NCBI GenBank assembly: GCA_003577365.1
Contig: QEUY01000249.1
Span: 1 to 6,091, forward strand
DNA: 6,091 nt
Direction: 5' to 3'
DNA from: Chloroflexota bacterium
GTDB taxonomy: Bacteria > Chloroflexota > Anaerolineae > Caldilineales > Caldilineaceae
Shown here: positions 1 to 6,091 of the stretch, one piece after another
Layout: each line of letters opens with the position of its first letter
Position numbering within the stretch: the stretch's first letter is position 1
Made by a program: the position numbers and the translations under genes
Notes under the pieces: generated by a model
Database searches by the model: none
What the model was told of the DNA's origin: nothing
The model's input: the letters and a program-made list of their open reading frames with translations, nothing else

Positions 1-893
1 TGGGCGGCCTCGGCATTGGCGGCTGCCTCCTGCGGGCTGCGCGCGCCGGGGATGGTGGTGGCGACCTGCGGATGGCGCACGCACCACTGCAACGCCACCG
101 CCAGCAGCGGCAGCCCATGCGCCTGGCACAGCGCCTGCAGCGTGCCGGCATGGGCCTGGCAGGCCGGACTGTAGCTGCGGTCAAAGTAAGTCGCGCCGGG
201 GATCGGGCCAGTCGCCAGCAGCCCGCGCTCGATCGGCGTCGCCGTCACGATGCCCACGTTGTGCCGTTCGGCAGCGGGCAGGATGCGCTGCGCCGCAAAC
301 TGGTTGAGCAGGCTCCAGGCGCGCGGCACCACCGCGGCGTCGAACTCGCCGCTTTCGATGTAGGGCGCGTTGGTGCGCGGGTCATCTGCCGCCGTACCGA
401 CAAAGCGCACGATCCCCTGCGCTTGCAGGCTGCGCAGCGCCTCCAGCGTACCGCCTTTGCCCATTACCGTCTCCCACGGCACGCCCATGGCATCGTGGAT
501 GTAGACCACGTCGAAGCGTTCCAGCCCCAGCCGCGTCTGGCTGGCCTCGATGCTGCGCATCACCCCGTCATAGGAATAGTCATAGCCCTGCAGCGTGCGC
601 CCGACCTTGGTCGTCACCGTGCAGCGCGCGGCCAGGTCCGGGCGCGCCCGCAGCGCCTGGCCGATGATCGCCTCGCTGCGCCCGCCGCCGTAGAGTGCGG
701 CGGTGTCGATCAACGTGCAGCCCGCCTCCAGCGCGGCGTGCACGGTGCGGATGCCTAGCTCCTCGTCGAGATGGGTGACCAGCTCTTCATAGCTGGCGGA
801 GGCCGTGTTTAGCTCCGACATGCCCAGAAAGGCCGTGCCCAGGCCCACAATCGAGACTTCCAGCCCAGTGCGGCCCAGCGTTTTGGCGCGCAT
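1..893 (-). CDS. Aldo/keto reductase, D-threo-aldose 1-dehydrogenase-like (C-terminus cut by window edge)
   Basis: This is an NAD(P)H-dependent oxidoreductase of the aldo/keto reductase superfamily, probably cytoplasmic, acting on aldehydes or sugars. The visible 297 residues start MRAKTLGRTGLEVS, the usual AKR opening beta-hairpin followed by the first barrel strand (VGLGTAFLG). The full catalytic tetrad is readable: Asp63 and Tyr68 in LIDTAALYGGGRSE, Lys96 in TTKVGR and His133 in DVVYIHDA. The later IPGARSPQEAAANAEAA is the cofactor-side segment common in this family. The long insert after the first strand and the DxxxxYG-GxSE arrangement resemble the D-threo-aldose 1-dehydrogenase or L-fucose dehydrogenase branch, but the substrate cannot be read from sequence. 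The start at 893 is supported by a strong AGGAGGT just upstream. The reading frame is open to base 1, so a short C-terminal tail is missing. A convergent-free terminator and its own promoter candidate separate it from the SIMPL gene, so it is probably transcribed alone. Confidence 0.93.
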   Translation of the reverse strand, partial: MRAKTLGRTGLEVSIVGLGTAFLGMSELNTASASYEELVTHLDEELGIRTVHAALEAGCTLIDTAALYGGGRSEAIIGQALRARPDLAARCTVTTKVGRTLQGYDYSYDGVMRSIEASQTRLGLERFDVVYIHDAMGVPWETVMGKGGTLEALRSLQAQGIVRFVGTAADDPRTNAPYIESGEFDAAVVPRAWSLLNQFAAQRILPAAERHNVGIVTATPIERGLLATGPIPGATYFDRSYSPACQAHAGTLQALCQAHGLPLLAVALQWCVRHPQVATTIPGARSPQEAAANAEAA

Positions 894-896
894 GTG

Positions 897-904
897 ACCT
901 CCTT
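897..904 (-). promoter_or_regulatory. Ribosome binding site of the aldo/keto reductase gene
   Basis: Read on the minus strand this is AAGGAGGT, near-perfect to the 16S anti-Shine-Dalgarno. It lies three bases before the ATG at 893-891 (AGGAGGTCACATG). It decides the start codon of the reductase. Confidence 0.8.
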
Positions 905-948
905 TTGTTCAATTCGATGACAGAGGGGATGGAAACTGATTTGGGGCC

Positions 949-977
949 ATTATGGCGCACGCCTGCGCCGGGGGCAA
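949..977 (-). promoter_or_regulatory. Candidate sigma70-type promoter for the aldo/keto reductase gene
   Basis: On the minus strand there is TTGCCC (977-972, 4 of 6 to the -35 consensus), a 17-base spacer, and CATAAT (954-949, 5 of 6 to the -10 consensus). Transcription would begin near 942, giving a leader of about 50 bases that includes the ribosome binding site. The element lies between the upstream terminator and the gene, which is the expected place. It is a consensus match only. Confidence 0.4.
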
Positions 978-1001
978 GCGCACTGGCTGCTGCGCGTGCC
1001 C

Positions 1002-1033
1002 AAAAAAGTGGGGACCGGCATCCCGGTCCCCAC
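1002..1033 (-). terminator. Intrinsic (Rho-independent) terminator after the SIMPL gene
   Basis: Bases 1008-1033 form a perfect 11-bp inverted repeat, GTGGGGACCGG and CCGGTCCCCAC, around a four-base loop. On the minus strand it is followed at once by six T (1007-1002). This is a textbook GC-rich stem plus U-tract. It sits about 40 bases after the SIMPL stop codon at 1076 and ends that transcript before the reductase promoter candidate. The T-run exists only on the minus-strand side, so it acts in that direction. Confidence 0.92.
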
Positions 1034-1075
1034 CCCTGTTCACTTCTGCCGGTTGGCGCTGGGTCGCACCTGCAC

Positions 1076-1855
1076 CTATTCGCCGATGGCGTAGACCACC
1101 TGCAACTGCATCACCAGTTCCAGTTGGCCGGGCTGGATCGGTGCGCCGCCGCCGCCAAAGCCCCGCGCCTGCTCGGCAAAGTTGCTGGCATAGTAGCCGC
1201 CGCCGCTGCCGATGACCTCGCTCACGCTGATCACCTGGCCGAGCGTCACTTCACTCAGGCTGGCGATGTCCTCAGCCTTGGTGCGCGCATCGGCGATGGC
1301 CTTCTCGCGTGCATCCGACTCAATCGCGCTGGGGTCGTCCAGGGCGAACTCGACGCCGTAGATGTTGTTGGCCCCCGCTTCCACGGCGGCATCCAGGATC
1401 GTGCCGACGTTCTCCAGGTTGCGGATCACCACCATGACGTTGTTGCTCACGCGATAGCGCACGTCGCCTTCGGCCAAGGGGCCTTCCGGGCCATAGCGAT
1501 CGGCATAGATGCTAAAGCCGGAGGTCTGGATATCCTTGTCCTCAATCCCCTGCGCCCGCAGCGCGGCCAAGACGGCTTCGACGGTCGTCTTGTTTTCGGC
1601 GCTGGCCTCCTGCACCGTGTTCTTCACCGTCTCCACGCCGATGGTCACGCGGGCGATATCCGGCTCGATCGAGACCTTGCCTTCGCCCACGACCGTAATC
1701 GCACGGTTGACCGAGGCGCTGACGACGGGCTGCGTCGCCTGCGCCTCGACTGCCGGGACATGCACCCAGCCGGCGCCCGCGCTTAGAAAGATGGCGGCGA
1801 ACAACAGCAGAGTGAGCAACACGGCCCCCGTCACACGCAAACTTGCCTTACTCAT
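1076..1855 (-). CDS. Exported SIMPL-domain (DUF541) protein
   Basis: This 259-residue protein belongs to the SIMPL/DUF541 family, which is periplasmic or cell-surface in bacteria and linked in some species to oxidative-stress tolerance or outer-membrane function; no enzymatic activity is established. Residues 1-40 form a classic Sec signal peptide: positively charged MSKASLR, a hydrophobic core (AVLLTLLLFAAIFLSAGAG) and an AxA-type cleavage site at about VEAQA-TQP (residue 40). The SIMPL domain fills residues 52-257. It opens with the family hallmark ITVVGEGKVSIEPDIARVTI, has a helix (about 78-101) and the GI-x(5)-IQTSGFSIY segment (103-117), then YRVSNNVMVVIRNLENVG (134-151), and a helix DAREKAIADARTKAEDIA (181-198) before LGQVISVSE. 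A Gly-rich stretch at 216-237 precedes the last strand. No lipobox Cys is seen, so it is secreted or N-terminally anchored. AAAGGA at 1869-1864 fits as ribosome binding site. The gene appears monocistronic, ending at a strong terminator. Confidence 0.93.
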   Translation of the reverse strand: MSKASLRVTGAVLLTLLLFAAIFLSAGAGWVHVPAVEAQATQPVVSASVNRAITVVGEGKVSIEPDIARVTIGVETVKNTVQEASAENKTTVEAVLAALRAQGIEDKDIQTSGFSIYADRYGPEGPLAEGDVRYRVSNNVMVVIRNLENVGTILDAAVEAGANNIYGVEFALDDPSAIESDAREKAIADARTKAEDIASLSEVTLGQVISVSEVIGSGGGYYASNFAEQARGFGGGGAPIQPGQLELVMQLQVVYAIGE

Positions 1856-1873
1856 TTCCTCTGTCCTTTCCTC

Positions 1874-1887
1874 GCATTACAGAATGC
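1874..1887. repeat. Small palindrome overlapping the SIMPL -10 candidate
   Basis: GCATT-CTGT-AATGC (minus strand) is a perfect 5-bp inverted repeat around four bases, placed 19 bases before the SIMPL start codon. Its position over the putative -10 would suit an operator, but such short palindromes also arise by chance. Confidence 0.3.
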
Positions 1888-1905
1888 ATTGCTATCTTGG
1901 GTCAG
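1876..1905 (-). promoter_or_regulatory. Weak candidate promoter for the SIMPL gene
   Basis: On the minus strand CTGACC (1905-1900, 4 of 6) and TGTAAT (1881-1876, 5 of 6) are separated by 18 bases. Transcription would start near 1869, leaving a very short leader of about 15 bases that just contains the ribosome binding site. The -10 lies inside the palindrome at 1874-1887. This is the best match I see in the 225-base gap, but it is weak. Confidence 0.25.
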
Positions 1906-2080
1906 GCGGCAGTTTTCTTTGGAATGCCGGCCTTCTGTGCATAGGACGGGCGAGGTCAAGAGAATGTTCCGGCAGCTTGCGGGCGGATCATGCAAATCGT
2001 GAGAGCATCATGGGAGCGTGGGGTGGCAGTAGGCTGCGCACAGGTCGCGCGGAAGGCCGCGAAGTCCATGCAGCGTTCGC

Positions 2081-4006
2081 TCATTTTTCGGCAAGTACAC
2101 GCAATACCCGGAATGGTTTGGGAACCCAGGCCCAATGGTCATCCACCCATACCAATCCGTTATAGGCTTGTCCCGACAGTTCTCCCGGCTGAAGGTATTT
2201 CCATGCCACCCAGATACGCTGGGGCTGCAGCCATTGGGCGATTGCACGGTATCCCTGCGGGAAATGGCAAGACAGTTCATTGTCCTCGGCCAGCATTCCG
2301 GCAGGGGCGACAAAGCAGCGGACTTCCACGGGCAGCGCCGGCTGTGCCGTCCGCGGCGGGCTTTGTGTCCATAGAGTGGTATACACGGCACGCGCGATGT
2401 CTGCGGCCGCGCCGATAAAGATCCGGGCGTAGTCTTCTTCACGCGGCCGCAGCTGTGCGACGAGTTCACCACTGATGTCGGCGGCCAATGCCTCAAGCAA
2501 CGGGGTGATTTGCGCCCGGATCACCTCGATCGAGAGTGCCGCTGCTACCCGCGCGGCATCACCAAATCCTTCGGCGCTACCGGACTTCCGCGGGGTAGCG
2601 CCGCCGAGGGTGGCGTCAACCCGCTGTAGTTCAGCGGCTAGCACCTGGCGATACGCGATGATTCGCTCAGGTTGAAAGCGGCCCGGTTCGGCGTCCACCA
2701 TTGCCTGTCCCTGCTGCGATCCAATCTCCACTGCACCGGCCGGCTCATCCGGCAAGCGGGTCAAGGCCGTGGTGACACAGCCCAGCGCGTTGACCAGATT
2801 GGCCCGATAGTGGCGCAGCGATTCCAGATCATCCCAGTTTACCGGCTGATTGCTGTACACTTCAGCCAAATAGAGCAGTTCCCCCACATCCAGCGCCAGT
2901 CTGGTTTCAGACTGGGCCGCGAAGAGTGTATCGCCGTGAGGGTCCGGTAATTCAAATTCGGCGATGGCATGAGACAAGCCCGGTGCATTGCGAATGTCGT
3001 AGCGCGCCAGCAAGCGGTTATCCTGCTCGACAATGACATGTTCTCGGTTGGCGCGTGGAATGCCTTCCAAGTCCAGGAACCAGCCTGGTTCTTCGCCTGT
3101 TCCGGCGCGCATCGGCGCGTAGGAGTAGATCACCTCGGTCAATGGCCTTGGGAACTCGCCGCGCACCAGGTCGGCCGGCAGGTAATCCGACGTCACGTCG
3201 TGAGGCAGGCCGCGATCAACCGCAAGCGCGGACAGCCCGACCAACGGCAGCGCCAACAGGCCGTTCCAGTTGCGCTTTTGGCTGGGGTGAGAGTAATAGC
3301 GTTGATGCGCGTGGAGCGCGTCCATTAACGCCTGCTGATAGGCAAGGGAGTTGCCCTCCGCCAGCGCAGCGAGCAGCCCAAGGATGGGCCGGTGCACTAG
3401 GTTGAGCAGCGTAGGCTCGGCAATGTGGGCGTGCTGCATGGCGCGCGCCGCATCGTCGAGCCAGCGCGAAGCGGCTTCCGGCTCGACGACGACCGCGGCA
3501 AACGCGCTGCAATAGAGCGGCCAGAACGCGTCGATGAATTCCGGCGGCCTGCTACAGACCTCGATGCTGCTCACGGTCGCCAGCGTGTTGATCGCCGGGC
3601 CGTCGCGCACGATGAGCGCGAGTGTGAATCCCTTGAGCCAGTCCGGATAGGCCAGCCCGGCGTGTTCAACCGCGAAGCTCTGCGGTGCGCGGCCTGGCTC
3701 TGCAAAGGTAATCGTCCCATCCTCTTTCCGCCGGCCCGCATAGCGCTGGCTCAGGATGGCAGCGTGCGCCAGACCCGCGCCGCGGGCAAGCGCTGCATAG
3801 CCGGTTTTCTGTTCCTCTGGGAACAAGGCCGTGATCAGCGCCAGCCTCAGTTCATATTGGAACAGCCGCCCCACATCCTCCGCCACCAGGTCGCGCGCGT
3901 GGATAATCGCCTGTAGGCTCGCGATGTGCTGCAGATCTCCCCGCCACAATTCCAGGTCTCCCACATCGTGGCGCGGGACAGACTGGGTATCCTGTGCATT
4001 TGTCAT
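2081..4006 (-). CDS. Imm49-like immunity protein with an extra C-terminal half
   Basis: This 641-residue protein has no signal peptide or membrane segment and is probably cytoplasmic. Residues about 45-287 match my memory of the Imm49 family of polymorphic-toxin immunity proteins. Supporting segments are a helical start (LFQYELRLALITALF), PDWLKGFTLALIVRD (121-135) before a helical stretch, a helix pair ending ALMDALHAHQRYY (226-238), and the signature LALPLVGLSALAVDRGLP followed by V-x-S-DYLPADL-x-x-GEFP (251-286). Imm49 proteins are all-alpha and usually about 200-300 residues, so this one is about twice as long. Residues 287-460 (including DVGELLYLAEVYSN and a helix at 391-418) and 480-641 are unrecognised. 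The two parts are joined by a Gly/Ser/Pro-rich linker at 467-482. The last 80 residues look beta-rich and end with YNGLVWVDDHWAWVPKPFR. The start ATG overlaps the stop of the upstream nuclease-toxin gene (ATGA), implying translational coupling, and a GAGGGGG lies about 11 bases upstream. The inferred role is neutralising that toxin by direct binding. The Imm49 assignment is from recalled patterns, not a profile search. Confidence 0.75.
   Translation of the reverse strand: MTNAQDTQSVPRHDVGDLELWRGDLQHIASLQAIIHARDLVAEDVGRLFQYELRLALITALFPEEQKTGYAALARGAGLAHAAILSQRYAGRRKEDGTITFAEPGRAPQSFAVEHAGLAYPDWLKGFTLALIVRDGPAINTLATVSSIEVCSRPPEFIDAFWPLYCSAFAAVVVEPEAASRWLDDAARAMQHAHIAEPTLLNLVHRPILGLLAALAEGNSLAYQQALMDALHAHQRYYSHPSQKRNWNGLLALPLVGLSALAVDRGLPHDVTSDYLPADLVRGEFPRPLTEVIYSYAPMRAGTGEEPGWFLDLEGIPRANREHVIVEQDNRLLARYDIRNAPGLSHAIAEFELPDPHGDTLFAAQSETRLALDVGELLYLAEVYSNQPVNWDDLESLRHYRANLVNALGCVTTALTRLPDEPAGAVEIGSQQGQAMVDAEPGRFQPERIIAYRQVLAAELQRVDATLGGATPRKSGSAEGFGDAARVAAALSIEVIRAQITPLLEALAADISGELVAQLRPREEDYARIFIGAAADIARAVYTTLWTQSPPRTAQPALPVEVRCFVAPAGMLAEDNELSCHFPQGYRAIAQWLQPQRIWVAWKYLQPGELSGQAYNGLVWVDDHWAWVPKPFRVLRVLAEK
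2572..2603. repeat. Perfect 10-bp inverted repeat inside the immunity gene
   Basis: CGGCGCTACC (2572-2581) and GGTAGCGCCG (2594-2603) are exact reverse complements separated by 12 bases. There is no T-run, so it is not an intrinsic terminator. It encodes residues 468-479 of the immunity protein, exactly the Gly/Ser/Pro linker between its middle and C-terminal parts. Confidence 0.7.
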
Positions 4007-6091
4007 CGTCGCGGTCGTCCCCCTCTGCTAATGTCAAACTCGGCCACCAGGGGCGTCTCCAGTGTACCATCGTCGCGAGTATAAGGCTGGCGTACCAGCA
4101 GATAATCGACCTCGCCTGCGACCAGTTTACGCTCCAACTCGCGGCCTTGCCGCACGACATCCGCATCCGATGACCTCTGCATGGCCTGTGCCAGACTTTC
4201 AAGATATTCGCGCGTCCCCTGCTGAACCATCTGATCGCCGTCTACGCTGAGGCGCGCGCCCAGCGGGCTTTCGCCACCCTTGGCCTCGACCACAACCAGT
4301 CTGTTGGTTGCCGGATCTGTGAATATGAGATCGGGAATTCCCGCCCCTCGACTGCTAGTGATCTGGGATGGGTCCACACCGTAGCGCAGTTGGGCCACCC
4401 GTATGGCCGACGCTTCACCAATGTCCTCCGAGGCGCGTTTGAGCGACGGTAGGTTCTGTAGTTCGGCAGCAATTTCCTCGCGTCTGGTGATGTTTGTCGT
4501 CGTTTCCAACTCTGCCTGTAGTTCGATGATCCGTTGCAGGATTGTCTCTTCATTGGTTCCTGGCGGCAGTTGCGCCTTTGGCTCTGGCCGTTCGACATAG
4601 GCCAATGCTTCTATATCTGGCACTCTCGCCGCAGCGATCAAGGAGGCGGTTCGACCGGGCGATGAAACGTAATAGCCGGCAGCCCACAAGCGAAAGGCTC
4701 GCTGGACTTCCGCCGCGGTACTTCTGGACGTGATCCCATATTGTTTCTGAAATGTCTCCCAATCCTGAAAGAATCGTTGGTCGCTGTAGCGGCGGCGGAC
4801 GGCGGACGCGGTGTCGGGGTCGAGATGGGTCGGGTCGGGCGGCGCCACTCTTCTCGGTTGAGCAAACGGGTCCTGGCGCACGCGCTGGCGTTCGAGCGCG
4901 TACTGGGCTATTTCTGCCAATGCGCGCGCCCGCTGGGTGTGGGTCGCCTGGGGATCGGCCGCGAGCTTTCTGAGCACTTCCATGCTGTAGGCGACCCGCT
5001 TGTCGCCGTCGGGGAAGTTGAATTGGACGTTCCTGTTGTTGGAAAATGAGATGAGCGCGCGCGCTTGCTCCAGCACCTGGCCCGCTCTGCCTTCGTCGCC
5101 CAAGCGTCTGGCATAGTTCAGCCGGTCGGCCAGAAATTCGACATAGTCGCGTGGCTCGGTGGGCGGCAAGCGCAGGAATGGATTGTTCCGGGCTGCTTCC
5201 ACTTCCGTATCTAGCAAACGGCGCGCAGCCGGGCGGTCGGCCAATTCGCCCTGCACGGCCTCAAGACGCGCTCGCGCGGCGGGTGTGTCGTCGATCAGCC
5301 CCAGATGGGCCAGCAAGCGCTGGCTTTCATCGCGCAGGCGGGCCAGATGTTGGCTGTCGTCGCGCTGCTGCGCCGCTTCGATCTGGCGGCTCAAGACCTC
5401 GATCTCGGCCAGGCGTCCCCGGTCATGGGGCGAGAGTTCGGGTTGACCTCTGGCCCGGCCCAGCCCTGAGCCGAACCCGCCCGGACGGAGCGCATCGGGA
5501 ATATCGGCCTGGCCATGCGTGGCGCGAATTTCCGTTAACTCATGCGCCAGCGCCCGTTCCAGTGTGCCCTCCGGCGCGCGCGTGGACACCAAAATCTCGT
5601 ATTCGCCGGTCTCTGCATGATAGCGGAAACGCGCTACCGGCGTCACCCCATCGTCGCCGGCGTGCATCGAGTCGGTGGTGGTAATACGTACTGTCAATTC
5701 GTTGCCGCCCGTGGCCGGCTTCACCCGCAGATGCGTTGGGTCATTGTCGGCGATGGTAGCAAAACTCGCGGTCGATCCTGTCTGAACCAGTGTTTGCGCT
5801 GCCCGAGAGGCTTCATCTGCCGCATCGGCCCGCGGCGCGGCCAGCGCATCTCCTCGAAACTCGGCGCCTTCGATCCCGGCAGCCGTCCCCGATTTTCCGA
5901 CTCGAATCACTTGAACGGCCCGACCCTCCGCCGTGGCAGCTTCTTCGATGGCCTCGGCCTCGTCGAGCGCCCGCTGTCGGCTGGATTCGGGCGCGTCTTC
6001 AGCCTCTACGCGCACCCGTACCGGCGATGTCTGTTCGTCGGGCACGTCTACTCGCAGCCGCGGCGGCGTCCCCGCCCCCTCCGGTTCCGGC
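4003..6091 (-). CDS. C-terminal part of a polymorphic-toxin-like protein with a PD-(D/E)xK nuclease domain (N-terminus outside window)
   Basis: The frame is open to the right edge. The GTG at 6045 is only an internal Val (coding continues upstream as PEPEGAGTPPRLRVD-V), so 695 residues are visible, numbered here from base 6090. Residues 1-105 are an acidic, low-complexity linker. About 110-200 is a small alpha/beta module with ARFRYHAETGEYEILVS then LERALAHELTEI; H183, E184 and E187 give HExxE, a divergent metallopeptidase-like motif. Residues 220-400 and 420-490 are helical, partly coiled-coil-like and charged. The C-terminal domain, about 510-695, has the restriction-nuclease core: E559 in a helix (IGEASAIRVAQLRYG), D587 in GIPDLIF, E602 and K604 in VVVEAKGG, and Q620 in DGDQM before a helix. 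That ordering (E, D, ExK, Q) is typical of Tox-REase-type toxin domains, which cut DNA or RNA in the target cell. The gene overlaps an Imm49-like immunity gene by ATGA, the usual toxin-then-immunity order. The secretion route (type VI, type VII, contractile injection or other) is unknown because the N-terminus is missing. Confidence 0.8.
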   Translation of the reverse strand, partial: PEPEGAGTPPRLRVDVPDEQTSPVRVRVEAEDAPESSRQRALDEAEAIEEAATAEGRAVQVIRVGKSGTAAGIEGAEFRGDALAAPRADAADEASRAAQTLVQTGSTASFATIADNDPTHLRVKPATGGNELTVRITTTDSMHAGDDGVTPVARFRYHAETGEYEILVSTRAPEGTLERALAHELTEIRATHGQADIPDALRPGGFGSGLGRARGQPELSPHDRGRLAEIEVLSRQIEAAQQRDDSQHLARLRDESQRLLAHLGLIDDTPAARARLEAVQGELADRPAARRLLDTEVEAARNNPFLRLPPTEPRDYVEFLADRLNYARRLGDEGRAGQVLEQARALISFSNNRNVQFNFPDGDKRVAYSMEVLRKLAADPQATHTQRARALAEIAQYALERQRVRQDPFAQPRRVAPPDPTHLDPDTASAVRRRYSDQRFFQDWETFQKQYGITSRSTAAEVQRAFRLWAAGYYVSSPGRTASLIAAARVPDIEALAYVERPEPKAQLPPGTNEETILQRIIELQAELETTTNITRREEIAAELQNLPSLKRASEDIGEASAIRVAQLRYGVDPSQITSSRGAGIPDLIFTDPATNRLVVVEAKGGESPLGARLSVDGDQMVQQGTREYLESLAQAMQRSSDADVVRQGRELERKLVAGEVDYLLVRQPYTRDDGTLETPLVAEFDISRGGRPRR

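Noticed and set aside
72..758. Plus-strand reading frame of 228 codons opposite the reductase
   Set aside because: The minus strand encodes a complete AKR catalytic tetrad here; the plus-strand product is Arg/Gln/His-rich low-complexity, typical of antisense frames in GC-rich DNA.
905..1786. Long plus-strand reading frame of 293 codons opposite the SIMPL gene
   Set aside because: It is antisense to a clear signal-peptide-bearing SIMPL protein and includes the terminator region; its His/Ala/Arg-rich translation matches no family.
2048..2081. Small hairpins after the immunity gene as a terminator
   Set aside because: The stems are only 4-5 bp and none is followed by a T-run on the minus strand.
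2008..2496. Minus-strand frame of 162 codons overlapping the end of the immunity gene
   Set aside because: It lies out of frame within a convincing gene and shows no family pattern or ribosome binding site.
5054..5065. 12-bp palindrome AGCGCGCGCGCT
   Set aside because: It is explained by Ala-Arg-Ala codons in GC-rich coding sequence.
4820..5745. Two DPTHL segments in the toxin as a protein repeat
   Set aside because: Only five residues match and the flanking residues do not align, so coincidence is more likely.
6043..6045. GTG as the start of the toxin-like gene
   Set aside because: The frame stays open through a Pro-rich segment to the window edge, there is no ribosome binding site before it, and the downstream sequence is linker-like rather than a protein start.

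Overview
The window is GC-rich and densely coded, and every gene I can support lies on the minus strand. The protein flavour suggests a high-GC environmental bacterium: a secreted SIMPL-domain protein, an aldose-dehydrogenase-like aldo/keto reductase, and a large multidomain toxin-like protein paired with an Imm49-like immunity protein. Chloroflexota (Anaerolineae or Caldilineae type) or an actinobacterium would fit. This is an inference from composition and gene types; no taxonomic marker is present.

Layout in transcription order, from the right edge to the left. (1) 6091-4003 is the 3' part of a large gene whose start lies outside the window. Its visible 695 residues run from an acidic linker, through a module with a HELTE metallopeptidase-like motif and long helical segments, to a C-terminal PD-(D/E)xK nuclease-like domain. 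It looks like the tail of a polymorphic toxin. (2) 4006-2081 overlaps it by ATGA and encodes a 641-residue protein. Its N-terminal half resembles the Imm49 immunity family; its C-terminal half is unrecognised. Together these form a likely toxin-immunity operon. (3) 1855-1076 encodes an exported SIMPL (DUF541) protein and is followed by a near-perfect intrinsic terminator at 1002-1033. (4) 893-1 encodes an aldo/keto reductase cut off by the left edge, with a good Shine-Dalgarno and a plausible sigma70-type promoter.

The intergenic gaps are short. The 225-base gap at 1856-2080 holds a weak promoter candidate and a small palindrome next to the SIMPL gene, but no clear terminator for the immunity gene. 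The 182-base gap at 894-1075 holds the terminator, the promoter candidate and the reductase ribosome binding site. I found no tRNA, rRNA, CRISPR array, insertion sequence or attachment site.

The main point of interest is the 2081-6091 module. It combines a nuclease-tailed toxin with an immunity protein about twice the usual size, whose extra C-terminal half has no function I can assign.
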